Assembly (NCBI RefSeq): GCF_000155675.2
Contig: NC_020911.1
Location: 1,168,501-1,232,500 of the forward strand
Length of the DNA stretch: 64,000 bases
From: Octadecabacter antarcticus 307
Lineage (GTDB): Bacteria; Pseudomonadota; Alphaproteobacteria; Rhodobacterales; Rhodobacteraceae
Reading direction: 5' to 3'
Positions 35,690 through 46,395 of this stretch are shown piece by piece; position 1 is the stretch's first letter; each line of letters opens with the position of its first letter. The notes under the pieces were generated by a model. It was not told where the DNA came from. It saw only the letters and a list, made by a program, of their open reading frames with translations, and searched no databases. Position numbers and translations under genes: made by a program.

Positions 35690-36784
35690 ATGGCTGATCC
35701 ACTTCTGATTATCGCGGCGGGCGGCACGGGCGGGCATATGTTTCCGGCGCAGGCCTTGGCAGAGGCGATGTTGGCGCGCGGATGGCGGGTGAAACTGTCG
35801 ACCGATAGTCGTGGTGCGCAATATATTGGTGGCTTCCCCCATAGGGTAGAAATCGAACAGGTCAGATCGGCGACGTTCGCGCGTGGTGGTTTGCAGGCGA
35901 AACTAGCGGCGCCGTTTACCATTGTGGGCGGCATTTTTTCGGCGATTTTCAAGATGCTGCGTGACAGGCCTGCGGTTGTTATCGGCTTTGGCGGCTACCC
36001 GACCATTCCGGCGATGTCTGCTGCTTGGATTCTGCGCAGACCAAGGATGATCCATGAACAAAACGGCGTGCTTGGCCGCGTGAACCAGATATTTTCCAAA
36101 CGGGTCGACAAAGTCGCCTGTGGCACGTGGCCAACCATTATGCCCGAAGGTGTAACAGGTGTGCCGGTCGGAAACCCTGTTCGCAGTGCGATCCTTGAAC
36201 GCGCGGGGGCAGGCTATATTGCACCCGGTGATTACCCGATGTCGATCCTTGTAATGGGCGGCTCGCAGGGGGCGCGCATACTAAGCGACGTGGTCCCTCC
36301 AGCGATTTCTGCTTTACCAAGCGCCATTCGCCGCAATATCCGCGTCAGCCATCAGGCCCGCAGCGAAGACCTTGACCGTGTGGCACAATATTATGCTGAC
36401 GAAGGCATTCCCGCCGATGTGCAGACGTTTTTCAATGACGTGCCGACCCGCATGTCCGAAGCGCAACTGGTGATCGCCCGGGCGGGCGCGTCGTCCATTG
36501 CAGATCTCAGCGTCATTGGTCGCCCGTCGATACTTGTGCCCTATGCGTTGGCCGCGGCGGATCATCAGACAGCGAATGCCCAGCAATTGGTTTCTGCGGG
36601 GGCCGCGATCATGATTGCAGAGGAAAACCTGCATGTTGAAAGCCTGTCAGAGCAAATTGCGGCTGTATTGGATGACCCCAAAGCGGCGCTAAAAATGTCA
36701 CTTGCCGCACTTGGCTGTGGCAAACCTGACGCGACAGAAACGCTTGTTGCTATGACCCTGAAGTTGAGTGAGACGACACCGTAA
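35690..36784 (+). CDS. murG: Lipid II synthase MurG
   Basis: GT28 glycosyltransferase that transfers GlcNAc from UDP-GlcNAc to lipid I at the inner face of the membrane. The 364 residues have the two glycine-rich loops, [17 protein letters not shown] at the start and [17 protein letters not shown] in the C-terminal domain, plus [12 protein letters not shown] and the sugar-nucleotide motif [20 protein letters not shown]. Starts three bases after the ftsW stop. Confidence 0.96.
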   Translation: MADPLLIIAAGGTGGHMFPAQALAEAMLARGWRVKLSTDSRGAQYIGGFPHRVEIEQVRSATFARGGLQAKLAAPFTIVGGIFSAIFKMLRDRPAVVIGFGGYPTIPAMSAAWILRRPRMIHEQNGVLGRVNQIFSKRVDKVACGTWPTIMPEGVTGVPVGNPVRSAILERAGAGYIAPGDYPMSILVMGGSQGARILSDVVPPAISALPSAIRRNIRVSHQARSEDLDRVAQYYADEGIPADVQTFFNDVPTRMSEAQLVIARAGASSIADLSVIGRPSILVPYALAAADHQTANAQQLVSAGAAIMIAEENLHVESLSEQIAAVLDDPKAALKMSLAALGCGKPDATETLVAMTLKLSETTP

Positions 36785-36831
36785 CAGCGAAGCCGAAAGA
36801 ACAAGATCGACAGATGGACGGAAGCCATAGC

Positions 36832-38229
36832 ATGAACGCAGCAACAAAAATCTCCCTCGACGTTGGCCCGATCCACTTTGTTGGTATTGGTGGCATTGGA
36901 ATGTCGGGCATCGCTGAGGTGCTGTTGTCGCATGGCTACGTTGTGCAGGGGTCCGATCTGAAACAAACTCCGATTACCAAACGCCTGCAAAAGCTTGGAG
37001 CGTTTGTCTTTGAGGACCAGCGGGCCGAGAATATTGAGGACGCCGAGGTTGTCGTGATTTCCAGCGCTATCAAGCCCGGCAATCCCGAACTGGACGCGGC
37101 CCGCCAGCGTGGCCTGCCCGTCGTGCGCCGCGCGGAAATGCTGGCCGAACTGATGCGGATGAAATCCAATATTGCTGTGGCAGGAACCCACGGCAAAACC
37201 ACAACGACCACAATGGTCGCGGCACTTCTGGAAGAAGGTAAGTTCAACCCGACAGTGGTGAACGGCGGCATTATCCACGCCTACGGATCAAATGCCCGTG
37301 TTGGGAGCGGCGAATGGATGGTTGTCGAAGCGGATGAGAGCGACGGCACATTTAACCGCCTGCCAGCGACCATCGCAATTGTGACCAACATTGACCCAGA
37401 ACACATGGAACACTGGGGCACGATCGAAAATCTGCACGCGGGGTTTTATGATTTCGTGTCCAATATTCCGTTTTATGGGCTGGCCGTGTGCTGCACGGAC
37501 GACAGCGATGTGCAAACGCTGGTTGGCAAAATCACCGACCGACGCGTTGTGACATATGGATTTAACGCGCAAGCTGACGTGCGGGCGATCAATTTGACCT
37601 ACAAAAAGGGCGTCGCGCATTTTGATGTGGTTTTGCAGAACGAAGACTTAACAATCAAAGATTGCGCACTGCCGATGCCGGGCGATCACAACGTCTCCAA
37701 CGCATTGTCGGCCATCGCGGTGGCGCGTTATCTGGGTATGAAGGCCGAAGAAATCCGCGCCGCATTGGCCGCGTTCAAAGGTGTTGGGCGCCGCTTTACC
37801 CGTGTGGGCGAAGTTGGCGGCGTCACCATCATCGACGATTACGGCCACCACCCGACTGAGATCTCGGCTGTGCTGAAAGCCGCACGGCAAGCGTCAGACG
37901 GGCGCATCCTTGCGGTGCACCAACCGCATCGCTACACCCGCCTGCACCATCATTTTGCGGATTTCTGCGCGTGTTTCAACGATGCCGACGTCGTCGCGAT
38001 CACCGAAGTTTTTGCCGCCGGAGAGGACGTCATCGAAGGTGCGACACGTGATGATCTGGTCGCAGGCCTAATCCGTGCCGGACACCGTGATGCCCGCGCA
38101 ATCACCAATGAAGCGGACCTTGTGGCGCTGGTGAAAGAACAGGCGAAACCGGGCGATATGGTCGTCTGCCTAGGTGCAGGATCAATATCGGGCTGGGCCA
38201 ATGCCTTACCGGATCTGTTAAAGGCGTGA
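36832..38229 (+). CDS. murC: UDP-MurNAc-L-alanine ligase MurC
   Basis: First Mur ligase of the pathway. I favour the ATG at 36832, preceded by GGAAG at seven bases, over the in-frame ATG at 36814; this gives 465 residues. Hallmarks are [19 protein letters not shown], the ATP loop [10 protein letters not shown] (about residue 117), [31 protein letters not shown] and HQPHRYTRL near residue 355. Its stop overlaps the GTG start of the next small gene. Confidence 0.95.
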   Translation: MNAATKISLDVGPIHFVGIGGIGMSGIAEVLLSHGYVVQGSDLKQTPITKRLQKLGAFVFEDQRAENIEDAEVVVISSAIKPGNPELDAARQRGLPVVRRAEMLAELMRMKSNIAVAGTHGKTTTTTMVAALLEEGKFNPTVVNGGIIHAYGSNARVGSGEWMVVEADESDGTFNRLPATIAIVTNIDPEHMEHWGTIENLHAGFYDFVSNIPFYGLAVCCTDDSDVQTLVGKITDRRVVTYGFNAQADVRAINLTYKKGVAHFDVVLQNEDLTIKDCALPMPGDHNVSNALSAIAVARYLGMKAEEIRAALAAFKGVGRRFTRVGEVGGVTIIDDYGHHPTEISAVLKAARQASDGRILAVHQPHRYTRLHHHFADFCACFNDADVVAITEVFAAGEDVIEGATRDDLVAGLIRAGHRDARAITNEADLVALVKEQAKPGDMVVCLGAGSISGWANALPDLLKA

Positions 38230-38450
38230 CATATGAATGGTTGATCCTTGGTGCGATCCTGATCGCCGCCCTGCTGCCAATGATCAAATGGCTGCGTCGG
38301 TTTTTGTGGGCGTTTTCTACCGCGTTCGTCGTTATGATGTTGATCCACATGCAACACAATCCGGCTGAGGCGACGCTGGCTTTGGGCGCAATGAGCGGTG
38401 GTTTGATGTTTGCGCGTCCCGTGCGCCGTATGGTGCTTGGCGGGCTGTAG
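38226..38450 (+). CDS. Small membrane protein in the dcw cluster
   Basis: A 74-codon gene beginning with a GTG that overlaps the murC stop. It encodes two or three hydrophobic segments ([33 protein letters not shown]) separated by basic turns. I do not recognise a family. The overlap with murC supports translation, and it may support the membrane phase of precursor synthesis, but that is a guess from position. Confidence 0.6.
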   Translation: MTYEWLILGAILIAALLPMIKWLRRFLWAFSTAFVVMMLIHMQHNPAEATLALGAMSGGLMFARPVRRMVLGGL

Positions 38451-38462
38451 TGAGCAGGGTCA

Positions 38463-38541
38463 AATTGGCTGCGCCAATCTGACCGCAGGGGCGCTGCCCC
38501 GTCCTTCGGACTCCCCGGGATATTTATGAGACGAAGACAGA
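38463..38541. repeat. Dispersed triple-hairpin repeat, copy 2
   Basis: Three perfect hairpins in a row, ATTGGC-TGC-GCCAAT (38463-38477), GGGGC-GCT-GCCCC (38488-38500) and GTCC-TTC-GGAC (38501-38511), followed by TCCCCGGGATATTTATGAGA and CGAAGACA. Ends 12 bases before the first DUF2484 start codon, so it forms much of that gene's upstream region. Same architecture and tail as 13622-13705. Confidence 0.8.
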
Positions 38542-38553
38542 CTGGAAGTCCGC

Positions 38554-38808
38554 ATGAATTGGTTGATTATCGCTGCCATCACTTGGGTGTTTGTCGCCAC
38601 TGCCACGGCGCTGTTGCCGATGCGGTGGCAGTACGGGCCGGGGATTACGTTGTTGGTGCTTGCACCAGTGCTGATTATCTGGCTTGGCCATGATTTTGGC
38701 TGGGGTTGGAGCATTGCGGCCTTGCTTGCGTTCGCATCGATGTTTCGCAACCCGCTGAAGTACATCTATGCCCGTGCACGTGGCCAAATTCCGGAGAGTT
38801 CTAAATGA
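38554..38808 (+). CDS. DUF2484-family membrane protein (first copy)
   Basis: Small inner-membrane protein of 84 residues with three hydrophobic segments: WLIIAAITWVFVATATALL, ITLLVLAPVLIIWLGHDFGW and WSIAALLAFASMF, ending FRNPLKYIYARARG. I recall DUF2484 genes between murC and murB in Rhodobacteraceae, and the FRNPLxY ending fits. Function unknown. Overlaps the second copy by ATGA. Confidence 0.75.
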   Translation: MNWLIIAAITWVFVATATALLPMRWQYGPGITLLVLAPVLIIWLGHDFGWGWSIAALLAFASMFRNPLKYIYARARGQIPESSK

Positions 38809-39056
38809 TCGCAGTCGGTTTGGGGTTTGGATGGCTGGTGGCCGCCAACGTGCTGGCGATGGTGCCGAGCCGCGATAACCTGTGGTCGCGGGCCTATGTT
38901 TTGATCGCGATCGGCATTCCGCTGCTGGGCTATATTACCTACACGAACGGACCGTGGATTGGCCTTTTGTTCTTGATCGCAGGATGCAGTTTGTTGCGCT
39001 GGCCATTGGTCTATTTAGCGCGTTGGCTGCGCGGTGCATTCGGTCGGACAGATTGA
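38805..39056 (+). CDS. DUF2484-family membrane protein (second copy)
   Basis: An 83-residue membrane protein with the same layout as its upstream neighbour: an N-terminal helix (GLGFGWLVAANVLAMVPS), two more hydrophobic segments, and an ending LLRWPLVYLARWLRG that aligns with FRNPLKYIYARARG of the first copy. The pair probably arose by tandem duplication and both are coupled by the ATGA overlap. Function unknown; likely linked to murein synthesis by location. Confidence 0.72.
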   Translation: MIAVGLGFGWLVAANVLAMVPSRDNLWSRAYVLIAIGIPLLGYITYTNGPWIGLLFLIAGCSLLRWPLVYLARWLRGAFGRTD

Positions 39057-39115
39057 ACGTCTGGGCCACGATGCTCTGACTTGGCAGGAGTGGTATCTCG
39101 CGCTAAACGGTTCCC

Positions 39116-40051
39116 ATGACGTTGACTGATTTACCAATCGTGCGCGGGGTTTTGACCCCGAACCGTGACCTGTCCGATTTGACGTGGATGCGGGTTGGCG
39201 GGCCTGCAGATGTGTTGTTTCAGCCTGCGGATGAAGATGATTTGCGCAGTTTTCTGGCCGCTTTGCCTTTCGCCGTCCCGGTGTTTGTTATGGGGGTTGG
39301 GTCCAACCTGATCGTGCGCGATGGCGGGGTGCACGGCGTGGTGATCCGGCTGGGGCGCGGGTTCAATGGGATCGAGTTCGCGGATAATATCGTGCGGGCG
39401 GGGGCGGCGGCGCTAGATGCGCATGTGGCGCGTAAGGCGGCCGCACTTGGGCTGAACCTGACATTCCTGCGCACAATACCCGGGTCCATCGGTGGTGCGG
39501 TTCGGATGAACGCGGGCTGTTATGGTGACTATGTGGCTGACGTACTGCAAGACGTGCGCGTCGTGATGCGGGACGGATCGGTGCAAACGCTGGCGGTCGC
39601 TGATCTTGATCTTCAATATCGCTCATCAGCCTTGCCCGATGGTGCGGTCATCGTGTCTGCCACGCTGAAAGCCGCGCGCGAAGATGCGCAGGTCCTTGAA
39701 GACCGCATGGCTGCGCAGCTCGCCAAGCGGGATGAAACCCAACCGACCAAGGATCGCACCGCCGGCAGCACGTTTCGTAATCCGGTAGGGTTTTCCAGCA
39801 CTGGACAGGCGGATGACACCCATGATCTGAAGGCGTGGAAGGTCATTGACGACGCTGGTATGCGCGGCGCCGCCCGTGGCGGTGCCGTCATGAACACCAA
39901 ACATCCCAACTTTCTGACCAATGCTGGTGGTGCAACTGCCGCAGATCTGATCGGATTGGGCGAAGACGTCCGAAAAAAGGTTTACGAAACCAGTGGACTA
40001 ACGCTAGAATGGGAAATTATGAGGGTTGGTGAACCGACCCCGCAAGGTTGA
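39116..40051 (+). CDS. murB: UDP-N-acetylenolpyruvoylglucosamine reductase MurB
   Basis: FAD enzyme making UDP-MurNAc from the enolpyruvyl intermediate. The 311 residues include the FAD-binding stretch [38 protein letters not shown], the catalytic-region GSTFRNP, and the C-terminal [20 protein letters not shown]. The length and absence of the E. coli-type C-terminal extension place it in the shorter type II MurB class. Follows the DUF2484 pair by about 60 bases. Confidence 0.95.
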   Translation: MTLTDLPIVRGVLTPNRDLSDLTWMRVGGPADVLFQPADEDDLRSFLAALPFAVPVFVMGVGSNLIVRDGGVHGVVIRLGRGFNGIEFADNIVRAGAAALDAHVARKAAALGLNLTFLRTIPGSIGGAVRMNAGCYGDYVADVLQDVRVVMRDGSVQTLAVADLDLQYRSSALPDGAVIVSATLKAAREDAQVLEDRMAAQLAKRDETQPTKDRTAGSTFRNPVGFSSTGQADDTHDLKAWKVIDDAGMRGAARGGAVMNTKHPNFLTNAGGATAADLIGLGEDVRKKVYETSGLTLEWEIMRVGEPTPQG

Positions 40052-40172
40052 CTGCCTTTGCATAAGCGAAAAGGTCAAAGCCCCGACAGGCAGGGGTTCG
40101 GTAAATGCGACGATTGACGACTAACAATTGTCATAAATGACGGGCCGATAAAGGTCCGCGAAAGAGGATAGC

Positions 40173-41105
40173 GTGTCGAGCAGGACACCTAAAACCATAG
40201 CCGTCCTGTTGGGCGGCCCGTCGAGCGAACGTGAGGTATCCCTCAGTTCGGGCAGAGAATGTGCGACCGCGTTGCGGACCGCTGGGTTTAATGTTGTCGA
40301 AATTGATGCGGGTGTGGATCTTGTTGAACAACTGAAATCGGTCAAGCCGGACGTGGTGTTCAATGCGCTGCATGGTCGCTGGTGTGAAGACGGCGTCGTG
40401 CAGGGTGTGCTGGAATGGTTGCGCATTCCCTATACCCATTCCGGCGTGTTGGCGTCGGCCATGGCAATGGACAAACAAAAAACCAAAGAAATTTACCGCG
40501 CACATGGGTTGCCATTTGTAAGCAGCGTTTTGGCAACCAAAACTGAGATCGAGGCTGCGCATGTGATGACGCCGCCCTATGTGGTGAAACCCTACGACGA
40601 AGGTTCAAGCGTTGGTATTTATTTGGTGATGGAGGGCGACAGGCCACCCGAATTGGCTGCTGATTTGCCAGACCTGATGATGGTCGAAGTTTATGCGCCA
40701 GGTCGAGAGTTGACGACTGCTGTATTGGGTGCGGGGGCCGAATATTCCGAAAGTCGCGCGCTGACCGTCACCGATATCGTGGTTGATGGCTGGTATGATT
40801 ACGCTGCGAAGTACGAGATTGGTGGGTCAACCCATACGATCCCCGCGAATCTGCCGGACGACATTTCGCGGGCTTGCATGGACTATGCAGTTAGGGCGCA
40901 TGATGTCCTTGGTTGTCGTGGGTTAAGCCGCACAGATTACCGTTGGGACGAAAGCCGTGGCCTTGACGGGTTGATCCTGCTGGAAACCAATACCCAACCG
41001 GGCATGACGCCGACATCTCTGGCGCCAGAACAGGCTGCGTTTTGTGGCATCAGCTTTCCTGATTTGATGACTTGGATGATAGAGGACGCATCATGCAACC
41101 GCTAA
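40173..41105 (+). CDS. ddl: D-alanine--D-alanine ligase
   Basis: ATP-grasp enzyme supplying D-Ala-D-Ala to MurF. The 310 residues show [20 protein letters not shown] at the start, [33 protein letters not shown], the ATP-binding [13 protein letters not shown], and [20 protein letters not shown] near the C-terminus. The start codon is a GTG at 40173. The ftsQ start lies inside its last codons, overlapping by 13 bases. Confidence 0.94.
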   Translation: MSSRTPKTIAVLLGGPSSEREVSLSSGRECATALRTAGFNVVEIDAGVDLVEQLKSVKPDVVFNALHGRWCEDGVVQGVLEWLRIPYTHSGVLASAMAMDKQKTKEIYRAHGLPFVSSVLATKTEIEAAHVMTPPYVVKPYDEGSSVGIYLVMEGDRPPELAADLPDLMMVEVYAPGRELTTAVLGAGAEYSESRALTVTDIVVDGWYDYAAKYEIGGSTHTIPANLPDDISRACMDYAVRAHDVLGCRGLSRTDYRWDESRGLDGLILLETNTQPGMTPTSLAPEQAAFCGISFPDLMTWMIEDASCNR

Positions 41106-41977
41106 GGGCACAACGACTAAAAGCGCGCCACCGCGATCCTGCGCCGTCACGTTGGGGCTATCGCTACCAACGTCTGATGCTGACGCCAGGCTTTCGAAAA
41201 CTGCTTAAAGTCGGCGTGCCGTTATTGGTTGTCACGGGTCTGGTCGCGGGGTGGACAGCGCGCGAGCCGAACCGCCAAATGATCGCAGACGCCTATTACA
41301 CCACCAAAACCCGCATTCAGCAGCGTGACGAATTCATGGTCAAAGTCATGACCGTTGATGGTGCAGACGACACGCTTTCTAGTGATATCCGTATGGTGCT
41401 GCCGTTGGAATTCCCAACGTCTAACTTCGATCTCGACCTCGAAGAGATGCGCCAGATTGTCGCCGCGTTGCCTGCCGTCGCTGATGCGACGTTGCGGGTG
41501 CGGCCTGGTGGCATATTGCAGGTCCAAGTCACACAGCGCATCCCCGTTGCGGTGTTTCGTGCCCCCGCTGGATTGAAATTGATCGATGCGAGCGGTGTTC
41601 TGGTCCAAAACATCATTCTGCGTGCGGATCGATCCGATTTGCCGCTGGTCACAGGGGATGGTGCGCGCAAAGCATTGACTGAAGGGCTTGAGATTTACGC
41701 CCGCGCAGGCCCTCTGGCACCGCGCATGCGCGGTGTTGTTCGCATGGGCGAACGCCGTTGGGATGTGATCCTAGACAGCGGACAGCGCATTCTGTTGCCA
41801 ACAACGAATCCCGTCGCGGCGTTCGAACGCGTCGTCGCCTTGAATCAAACGCAGGACTTGCTGGAACGGGATGTGGCAGTCGTCGACATGCGCCACCCCG
41901 CCCGCCCGACAATTCGATTGAATGAACAGGCCTTGGCAAATCTGCGCCAAATCAACGCCGAACAAGAACAAGAATAG
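41093..41977 (+). CDS. ftsQ: Cell division protein FtsQ
   Basis: Bitopic divisome protein of 294 residues. The ATG at 41093, with AGAGGA eight bases upstream, is preferred over an in-frame TTG at 41072. A basic cytoplasmic tail, one helix ([18 protein letters not shown]) and a periplasmic part follow. The periplasmic part holds a POTRA-like domain and the FtsQ block with [20 protein letters not shown]. The C-terminal motif [16 protein letters not shown] fits the family. Confidence 0.9.
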   Translation: MQPLRAQRLKARHRDPAPSRWGYRYQRLMLTPGFRKLLKVGVPLLVVTGLVAGWTAREPNRQMIADAYYTTKTRIQQRDEFMVKVMTVDGADDTLSSDIRMVLPLEFPTSNFDLDLEEMRQIVAALPAVADATLRVRPGGILQVQVTQRIPVAVFRAPAGLKLIDASGVLVQNIILRADRSDLPLVTGDGARKALTEGLEIYARAGPLAPRMRGVVRMGERRWDVILDSGQRILLPTTNPVAAFERVVALNQTQDLLERDVAVVDMRHPARPTIRLNEQALANLRQINAEQEQE

Positions 41978-41988
41978 GTGTGTAAAAC

Positions 41989-43335
41989 ATGAGAGATCTG
42001 TACCAATCCCAACGCGCCATGCGCAACATGCGCCAAGCGGCGATGCAGCGCGGCGTCATTGCGATCCTCGATGTGGGCAGTTCAAAAATTGCCTGCCTTG
42101 TGCTGCGTTTTGATGGGCCCGAACAGTTTGGCGCCAAGGAGAGTGGTGGCGACGGGGTTGGGTCCATGGCGGGGCAATCGTCATTCCGTGTGATTGGTGC
42201 CGCGACGACCCGTTCGCGCGGGGTCAGATTTGGTGAAGTCGAGGCCATGGCCGAAACCGAACGCGCCGTGCGCACTGCGGTGCAAGCTGCGCAGAAAATG
42301 GCGAACGTGCGTGTCGATCATGTGATTGCGTGTCTGTCGGGCGGGCGCCCACGGTCTTACGGGCTGGAAGGGCAAGTCGATGTGCACGGGCAGGTTGTGA
42401 CCGAAGGTGATATTGGCCGCGTGCTGGCCGAATGTGAGGTTCCCGATATTGGCGAAGGGCGCGAAGTTTTGCACGCGCAGCCGATCAACTTCGCACTTGA
42501 TCACCGCTCCGGCCTTGCCGATCCGCGTGGGCAAATCGGTGCTGCGCTGACCACCGACATGCACCTTATGACCGTTGAAGCCAGCATTATCGAAAACCTT
42601 CTCTATTGTATCAAGCGCTGCGATCTCGAATTGGCTGGCATCGCGTCATCGGCCTATGCGTCCGGCATTTCATCGCTGGTGGAGGACGAACAAGAACTGG
42701 GTGCTGCCTGCATTGATATGGGGGGCGGATCGACGGGGATTTCCATCTTCATGCGCAAACATATGATTTATTCGGATTCTGTACGCATGGGCGGCGATCA
42801 CGTTACGTCCGACATTTCCATGGGCCTACAAGTTGCCCCCGCGATGGCGGAACGGATCAAAACATTCTACGGCGGCGTTCTGGCCACTGGCATGGACGAC
42901 CGCGAGATGATAGAAATTGGCAGCGACACTGGTGATTGGGAACGTGACCGCCGTACTGTGTCACGCGCCGAACTGATCGGCATTATGCGACCCCGAGTCG
43001 AAGAAATTCTTGAAGAAGTGCGCGTCCGTTTGGACGTGGCGGGTTTTGAACACCTGCCAAGCCAGCAGATTGTTTTGACTGGCGGTGGTAGCCAGATCCC
43101 GGGCCTTGATGGTTTGGCGACCAAAATCCTCGGCCAGCAGGTTCGGCTGGGTCGTCCGTTGCGTGTGCAAGGTTTGCCACAGGCCGCGACGGGGGCCGCT
43201 TTTTCAGCTGCGGTGGGGCTCAGCCTCTTTGCGGCACATCCACAAGACGAATGGTGGGACTTCGATATCCCCGCCGAAAAATACCCAGCGCGATCGTTCA
43301 AACGAGCGGTTCGCTGGTTCCGAGAGAACTGGTAA
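41989..43335 (+). CDS. ftsA: Cell division protein FtsA
   Basis: Actin-like ATPase that tethers FtsZ filaments to the membrane. The 448 residues begin with a basic, methionine-rich segment and then the phosphate-1 loop AILDVGSSKIACLVLR. Further ATPase elements are the FtsA-specific 1C domain (QPINFALDHRSGLADPRGQIG), phosphate-2 IDMGGGSTGISIFM, and the adenosine loop IVLTGGGSQIPGLDGLA. The C-terminal helix SFKRAVRWFRENW is the amphipathic membrane anchor. The usual order ftsQ-ftsA-ftsZ is kept. Confidence 0.95.
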   Translation: MRDLYQSQRAMRNMRQAAMQRGVIAILDVGSSKIACLVLRFDGPEQFGAKESGGDGVGSMAGQSSFRVIGAATTRSRGVRFGEVEAMAETERAVRTAVQAAQKMANVRVDHVIACLSGGRPRSYGLEGQVDVHGQVVTEGDIGRVLAECEVPDIGEGREVLHAQPINFALDHRSGLADPRGQIGAALTTDMHLMTVEASIIENLLYCIKRCDLELAGIASSAYASGISSLVEDEQELGAACIDMGGGSTGISIFMRKHMIYSDSVRMGGDHVTSDISMGLQVAPAMAERIKTFYGGVLATGMDDREMIEIGSDTGDWERDRRTVSRAELIGIMRPRVEEILEEVRVRLDVAGFEHLPSQQIVLTGGGSQIPGLDGLATKILGQQVRLGRPLRVQGLPQAATGAAFSAAVGLSLFAAHPQDEWWDFDIPAEKYPARSFKRAVRWFRENW

Positions 43336-43511
43336 TACGCAATATTTCGCTGATCACGCTACATGCGGCGGAAAATCACTGAAACAGGCCCACATTTTGC
43401 GCCTTTTTCGCAGTTTCTTCGTGACCACCATGGCAACTGTCGTTAGGATCATGGAAACACTACGATAAGAACGCTCGTTGGGACGGGCCAACAATACAGG
43501 CGGACAGCACA
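43336..43511 (+). promoter_or_regulatory. ftsA-ftsZ spacer, probable ftsZ promoter region
   Basis: The 176-base gap is longer than others in the run and presumably carries ftsZ regulation. I could not identify a convincing -35/-10 pair or a CtrA site. Confidence 0.3.
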
Positions 43512-45101
43512 ATGACATTGAACCTTTCCATGCCCGGGCAGGACGAACTAAAGCCACGCATCACCGTATTCGGTGTTGGGGGCGCCGGCGGTAACGCCGT
43601 AAACAACATGATCGAGCAGCAGCTTGAAGGTGTTGAATTCGTTGTCGCCAACACGGACGCGCAGGCGCTCCAGCAATCGCGTTCACCCGCAAAAATCCAA
43701 ATGGGTGTCAAAGTCACCGAAGGTTTGGGTGCCGGCGCGCGTGCAACCATCGGTGCCGCTGCTGCCGAGGAAAGCATCGAACAGATTGTTGACCACCTCG
43801 CTGGCGCGCACATGTGTTTCATCACCGCAGGCATGGGCGGAGGCACCGGAACCGGTGCGGCCCCGATTATCGCACAAGCTGCCCGCGAACTTGGTGTACT
43901 TACCGTTGGCGTCGTGACCAAGCCGTTCCAGTTTGAGGGCGGCAAGCGCATGAAGCAAGCGGATGATGGCATCGAGGCATTGCAGAAGGTCGTTGACACG
44001 CTGATTATCATTCCAAACCAGAATCTCTTCCGTCTGGCCAACGAAAACACGACCTTCACCGAAGCTTTTGCGCTTGCGGATGACGTTCTTTATCAAGGCG
44101 TTAAAGGTGTCACTGATCTGATGGTCCGTCCTGGTCTTATCAATCTCGACTTTGCAGACGTGCGCGCTGTGATGGACGAAATGGGGAAAGCCATGATGGG
44201 TACGGGCGAAGCAGAAGGCGCAGATCGCGCTGTTCAGGCCGCCGAGAAAGCCATCGCAAACCCCCTGCTCGACGAAATCTCGCTCGAGGGCGCACGTGGC
44301 GTGTTGATCAACATCACGGGTGGCTACGACCTAACGTTGTTCGAACTCGACGAAGCTGCAAACAAAATCCGCGAAAAGGTCGACCCGGAGGCGAATATCA
44401 TCGTCGGGTCCACGCTGGATACAAGCATGGAAGGCAAGATGCGCGTGTCTGTTGTGGCCACTGGCATCGATGCGGCAATTAAAACCAACGATATGCCGGT
44501 TCCACGCCGCCCAATGTCTGCGCCTTTGACGCAACACGTATCTGCTGAAACGCGGATCGATGAATCTGTTGTCGCAGCACCAATTGCTGCCGAAGTTGCA
44601 GCGCAGGCTGCGCCTGAACCGACGTTGTTTGACGAAACAGGCGCCGCGAAACCGCAGGAGCCTATTTTTAAGGAGCGAACGTTTGACGCCCCTGCTGCTG
44701 CAGCCGCAGCCGGTTCCGATTTGCCACCAGCCGCCTATCAGCCGCGTCAGGAAGTGGAGATCGAAGCAGCATCCGATGCGTTCGTGGCCCCGCAGCGCCC
44801 TGCAATTGGCACGCCGTCGCAAGAAACGCTTGATCGTCTGCGCACAGCCGCAGCACGCAGCATGCCTGCAGCTGCACCTGTCGCAGAACCGATGGAGTCC
44901 GAAGAGGATGCAAAGCCACGCATGGGTGGGCTTAATAGTCTGATCAACCGCATGACCGGTCACAACGAAGGCCACGCCAGAGAACGCCCGCAGCCCCCCG
45001 TCGCATCATTGCGCGAAGAGGGACCTGCTCCGACAACGCAAGCCGATGCCGATCAAGAGCGGATCGAAATTCCGGCCTTCTTGCGTCGTCAAGCGAACTG
45101 A
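43512..45101 (+). CDS. ftsZ: Cell division protein FtsZ
   Basis: Tubulin-like GTPase forming the division ring. The globular part spans about residues 10-320: [14 protein letters not shown], the tubulin signature [10 protein letters not shown] near residue 105, and the T7-loop region around [11 protein letters not shown] with catalytic aspartates. Residues about 330-510 form a long alanine/proline-rich linker, longer than in E. coli (529 residues in total) as often in alphaproteobacteria. The C-terminus ends [11 protein letters not shown], the conserved peptide that binds FtsA. Confidence 0.97.
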   Translation: MTLNLSMPGQDELKPRITVFGVGGAGGNAVNNMIEQQLEGVEFVVANTDAQALQQSRSPAKIQMGVKVTEGLGAGARATIGAAAAEESIEQIVDHLAGAHMCFITAGMGGGTGTGAAPIIAQAARELGVLTVGVVTKPFQFEGGKRMKQADDGIEALQKVVDTLIIIPNQNLFRLANENTTFTEAFALADDVLYQGVKGVTDLMVRPGLINLDFADVRAVMDEMGKAMMGTGEAEGADRAVQAAEKAIANPLLDEISLEGARGVLINITGGYDLTLFELDEAANKIREKVDPEANIIVGSTLDTSMEGKMRVSVVATGIDAAIKTNDMPVPRRPMSAPLTQHVSAETRIDESVVAAPIAAEVAAQAAPEPTLFDETGAAKPQEPIFKERTFDAPAAAAAAGSDLPPAAYQPRQEVEIEAASDAFVAPQRPAIGTPSQETLDRLRTAAARSMPAAAPVAEPMESEEDAKPRMGGLNSLINRMTGHNEGHARERPQPPVASLREEGPAPTTQADADQERIEIPAFLRRQAN

Positions 45102-45135
45102 ATTTGATCTGACGTCGGGTCACGATTTATCTAAA

Positions 45136-45161
45136 GGGGCTGCCTTCGGGCGGCCCTTTTT
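45136..45161 (+). terminator. Intrinsic terminator after ftsZ
   Basis: GGGCTGCC and GGCGGCCC form an 8-bp stem (one U-G) around a TTCG tetraloop, followed by five T. It lies 35 bases past the ftsZ stop and should separate ftsZ from lpxC. Confidence 0.85.
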
Positions 45162-45315
45162 CACTCCATAACAGGAGCTTGCTGCGCTGCGGCGTAACAA
45201 GTCGGCAGTATTGTGCCGGATTGTTACGCCCATGTTTCAGACCGTTGCAAAGCGTGTGTTGAGAGAATGCACACAACGTCTTAAGTAATTCACAGCGAAT
45301 TTGAGGAAAAGAAAC

Positions 45316-46236
45316 TTGCAGACGACGATTGACACTACTGTGGCATTTGAAGGCGTAGGGCTCCATCTTGGGCAGCCCATGTCTGTCATTGTGCGACCTG
45401 CGCCTGCGGATCATGGGATCGTCTTTCGCCGCACGGATGTTGAAGCTAGCAAGGCCGACGTCCCTGCGCTTTGGCACCGCGTCACTGTCTCTCCGTTAAA
45501 CACGCGGATACAAAACGCTGCTGGAACGTCTGTTTCCACCATTGAGCACATCATGGCAGCGCTCGCTGGATGCGGTTTGCACAACGCACTGATTGAGGTG
45601 ACGGGGCCAGAGGTTCCTATCCTTGACGGGTCCGCGGCGCAATTCGTCGAAGGTTTCCTGCGCGCTGGCATCCGCCATCTGAACGCGCCACTGCGTGTGA
45701 TTGAAGTGCGCAAGTCGGTTGTCGTAAAAGTGGGTGATGCGCAAGCACGGCTAGATACGGCAGATACACTGCACATTCGGTTCGAAATTGATTTCACGGA
45801 TCGCGCGATCGGCCATCAGAAAAAAACTTTGAATATGTCCAACGGCGCGTTCGTACGGGAACTGAGCAACAGCCGCACCTTCTGTCGCTCGTCCGACGTT
45901 GACGCGATGCGCGCGCAGGGCTTGGGTCTTGGCGGCACGCTTGAAAACGCAGTCGTGGTGGATGGTGCGGACGTCCTCAGCCCCGGGGGGTTGCGCCACA
46001 AGGATGAGGCGGTGCGCCATAAAATGCTGGACGCGCTTGGCGATTTGTATACCGCAGGCGCGCCGATTTTGGGCTGCTATACGGGGTCCAAGGCGGGCCA
46101 TGCGGTTACCAATGCATTGCTGCGTGCGCTGTTTGCAGACCCTGATGCTTGGGGTTGGCGCGATGCCGACGTTGCAATTACGGCACGTCTGCCAGGTGTT
46201 GGACTACGTTGGACCGACCTGCCAGTCGTTGCGTAG
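45316..46236 (+). CDS. lpxC: UDP-3-O-acyl-N-acetylglucosamine deacetylase LpxC
   Basis: Zinc enzyme for the committed step of lipid A synthesis. The likely start is a TTG at 45316 with GAGGAAA six bases upstream, giving the family N-terminus MQTTIDTTVAFEGVGLHLGQ and 306 residues; a TTG at 45301 is the alternative. Signatures are STIEHIMAALAGCGL with the first zinc histidine, VPILDGSAAQF, and RHKMLDALGDLYTAG with the second histidine and the aspartate ligand. Placed after ftsZ as in many Proteobacteria. Confidence 0.94.
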   Translation: MQTTIDTTVAFEGVGLHLGQPMSVIVRPAPADHGIVFRRTDVEASKADVPALWHRVTVSPLNTRIQNAAGTSVSTIEHIMAALAGCGLHNALIEVTGPEVPILDGSAAQFVEGFLRAGIRHLNAPLRVIEVRKSVVVKVGDAQARLDTADTLHIRFEIDFTDRAIGHQKKTLNMSNGAFVRELSNSRTFCRSSDVDAMRAQGLGLGGTLENAVVVDGADVLSPGGLRHKDEAVRHKMLDALGDLYTAGAPILGCYTGSKAGHAVTNALLRALFADPDAWGWRDADVAITARLPGVGLRWTDLPVVA

Positions 46237-46395
46237 TCGAGGCCTAAATGGTGCAGATTATCGGCTCTAATACCAGAGCAGCCATCAAACCTGCGCTACC
46301 GCACGCAAAAGGCATTTTGCACCCTAAATTTGTGTGCTAGACCAATTCCAATCGAAGCTGGTCTTCGAACAATTATCGTGAGCGGGGGCGCCTAC

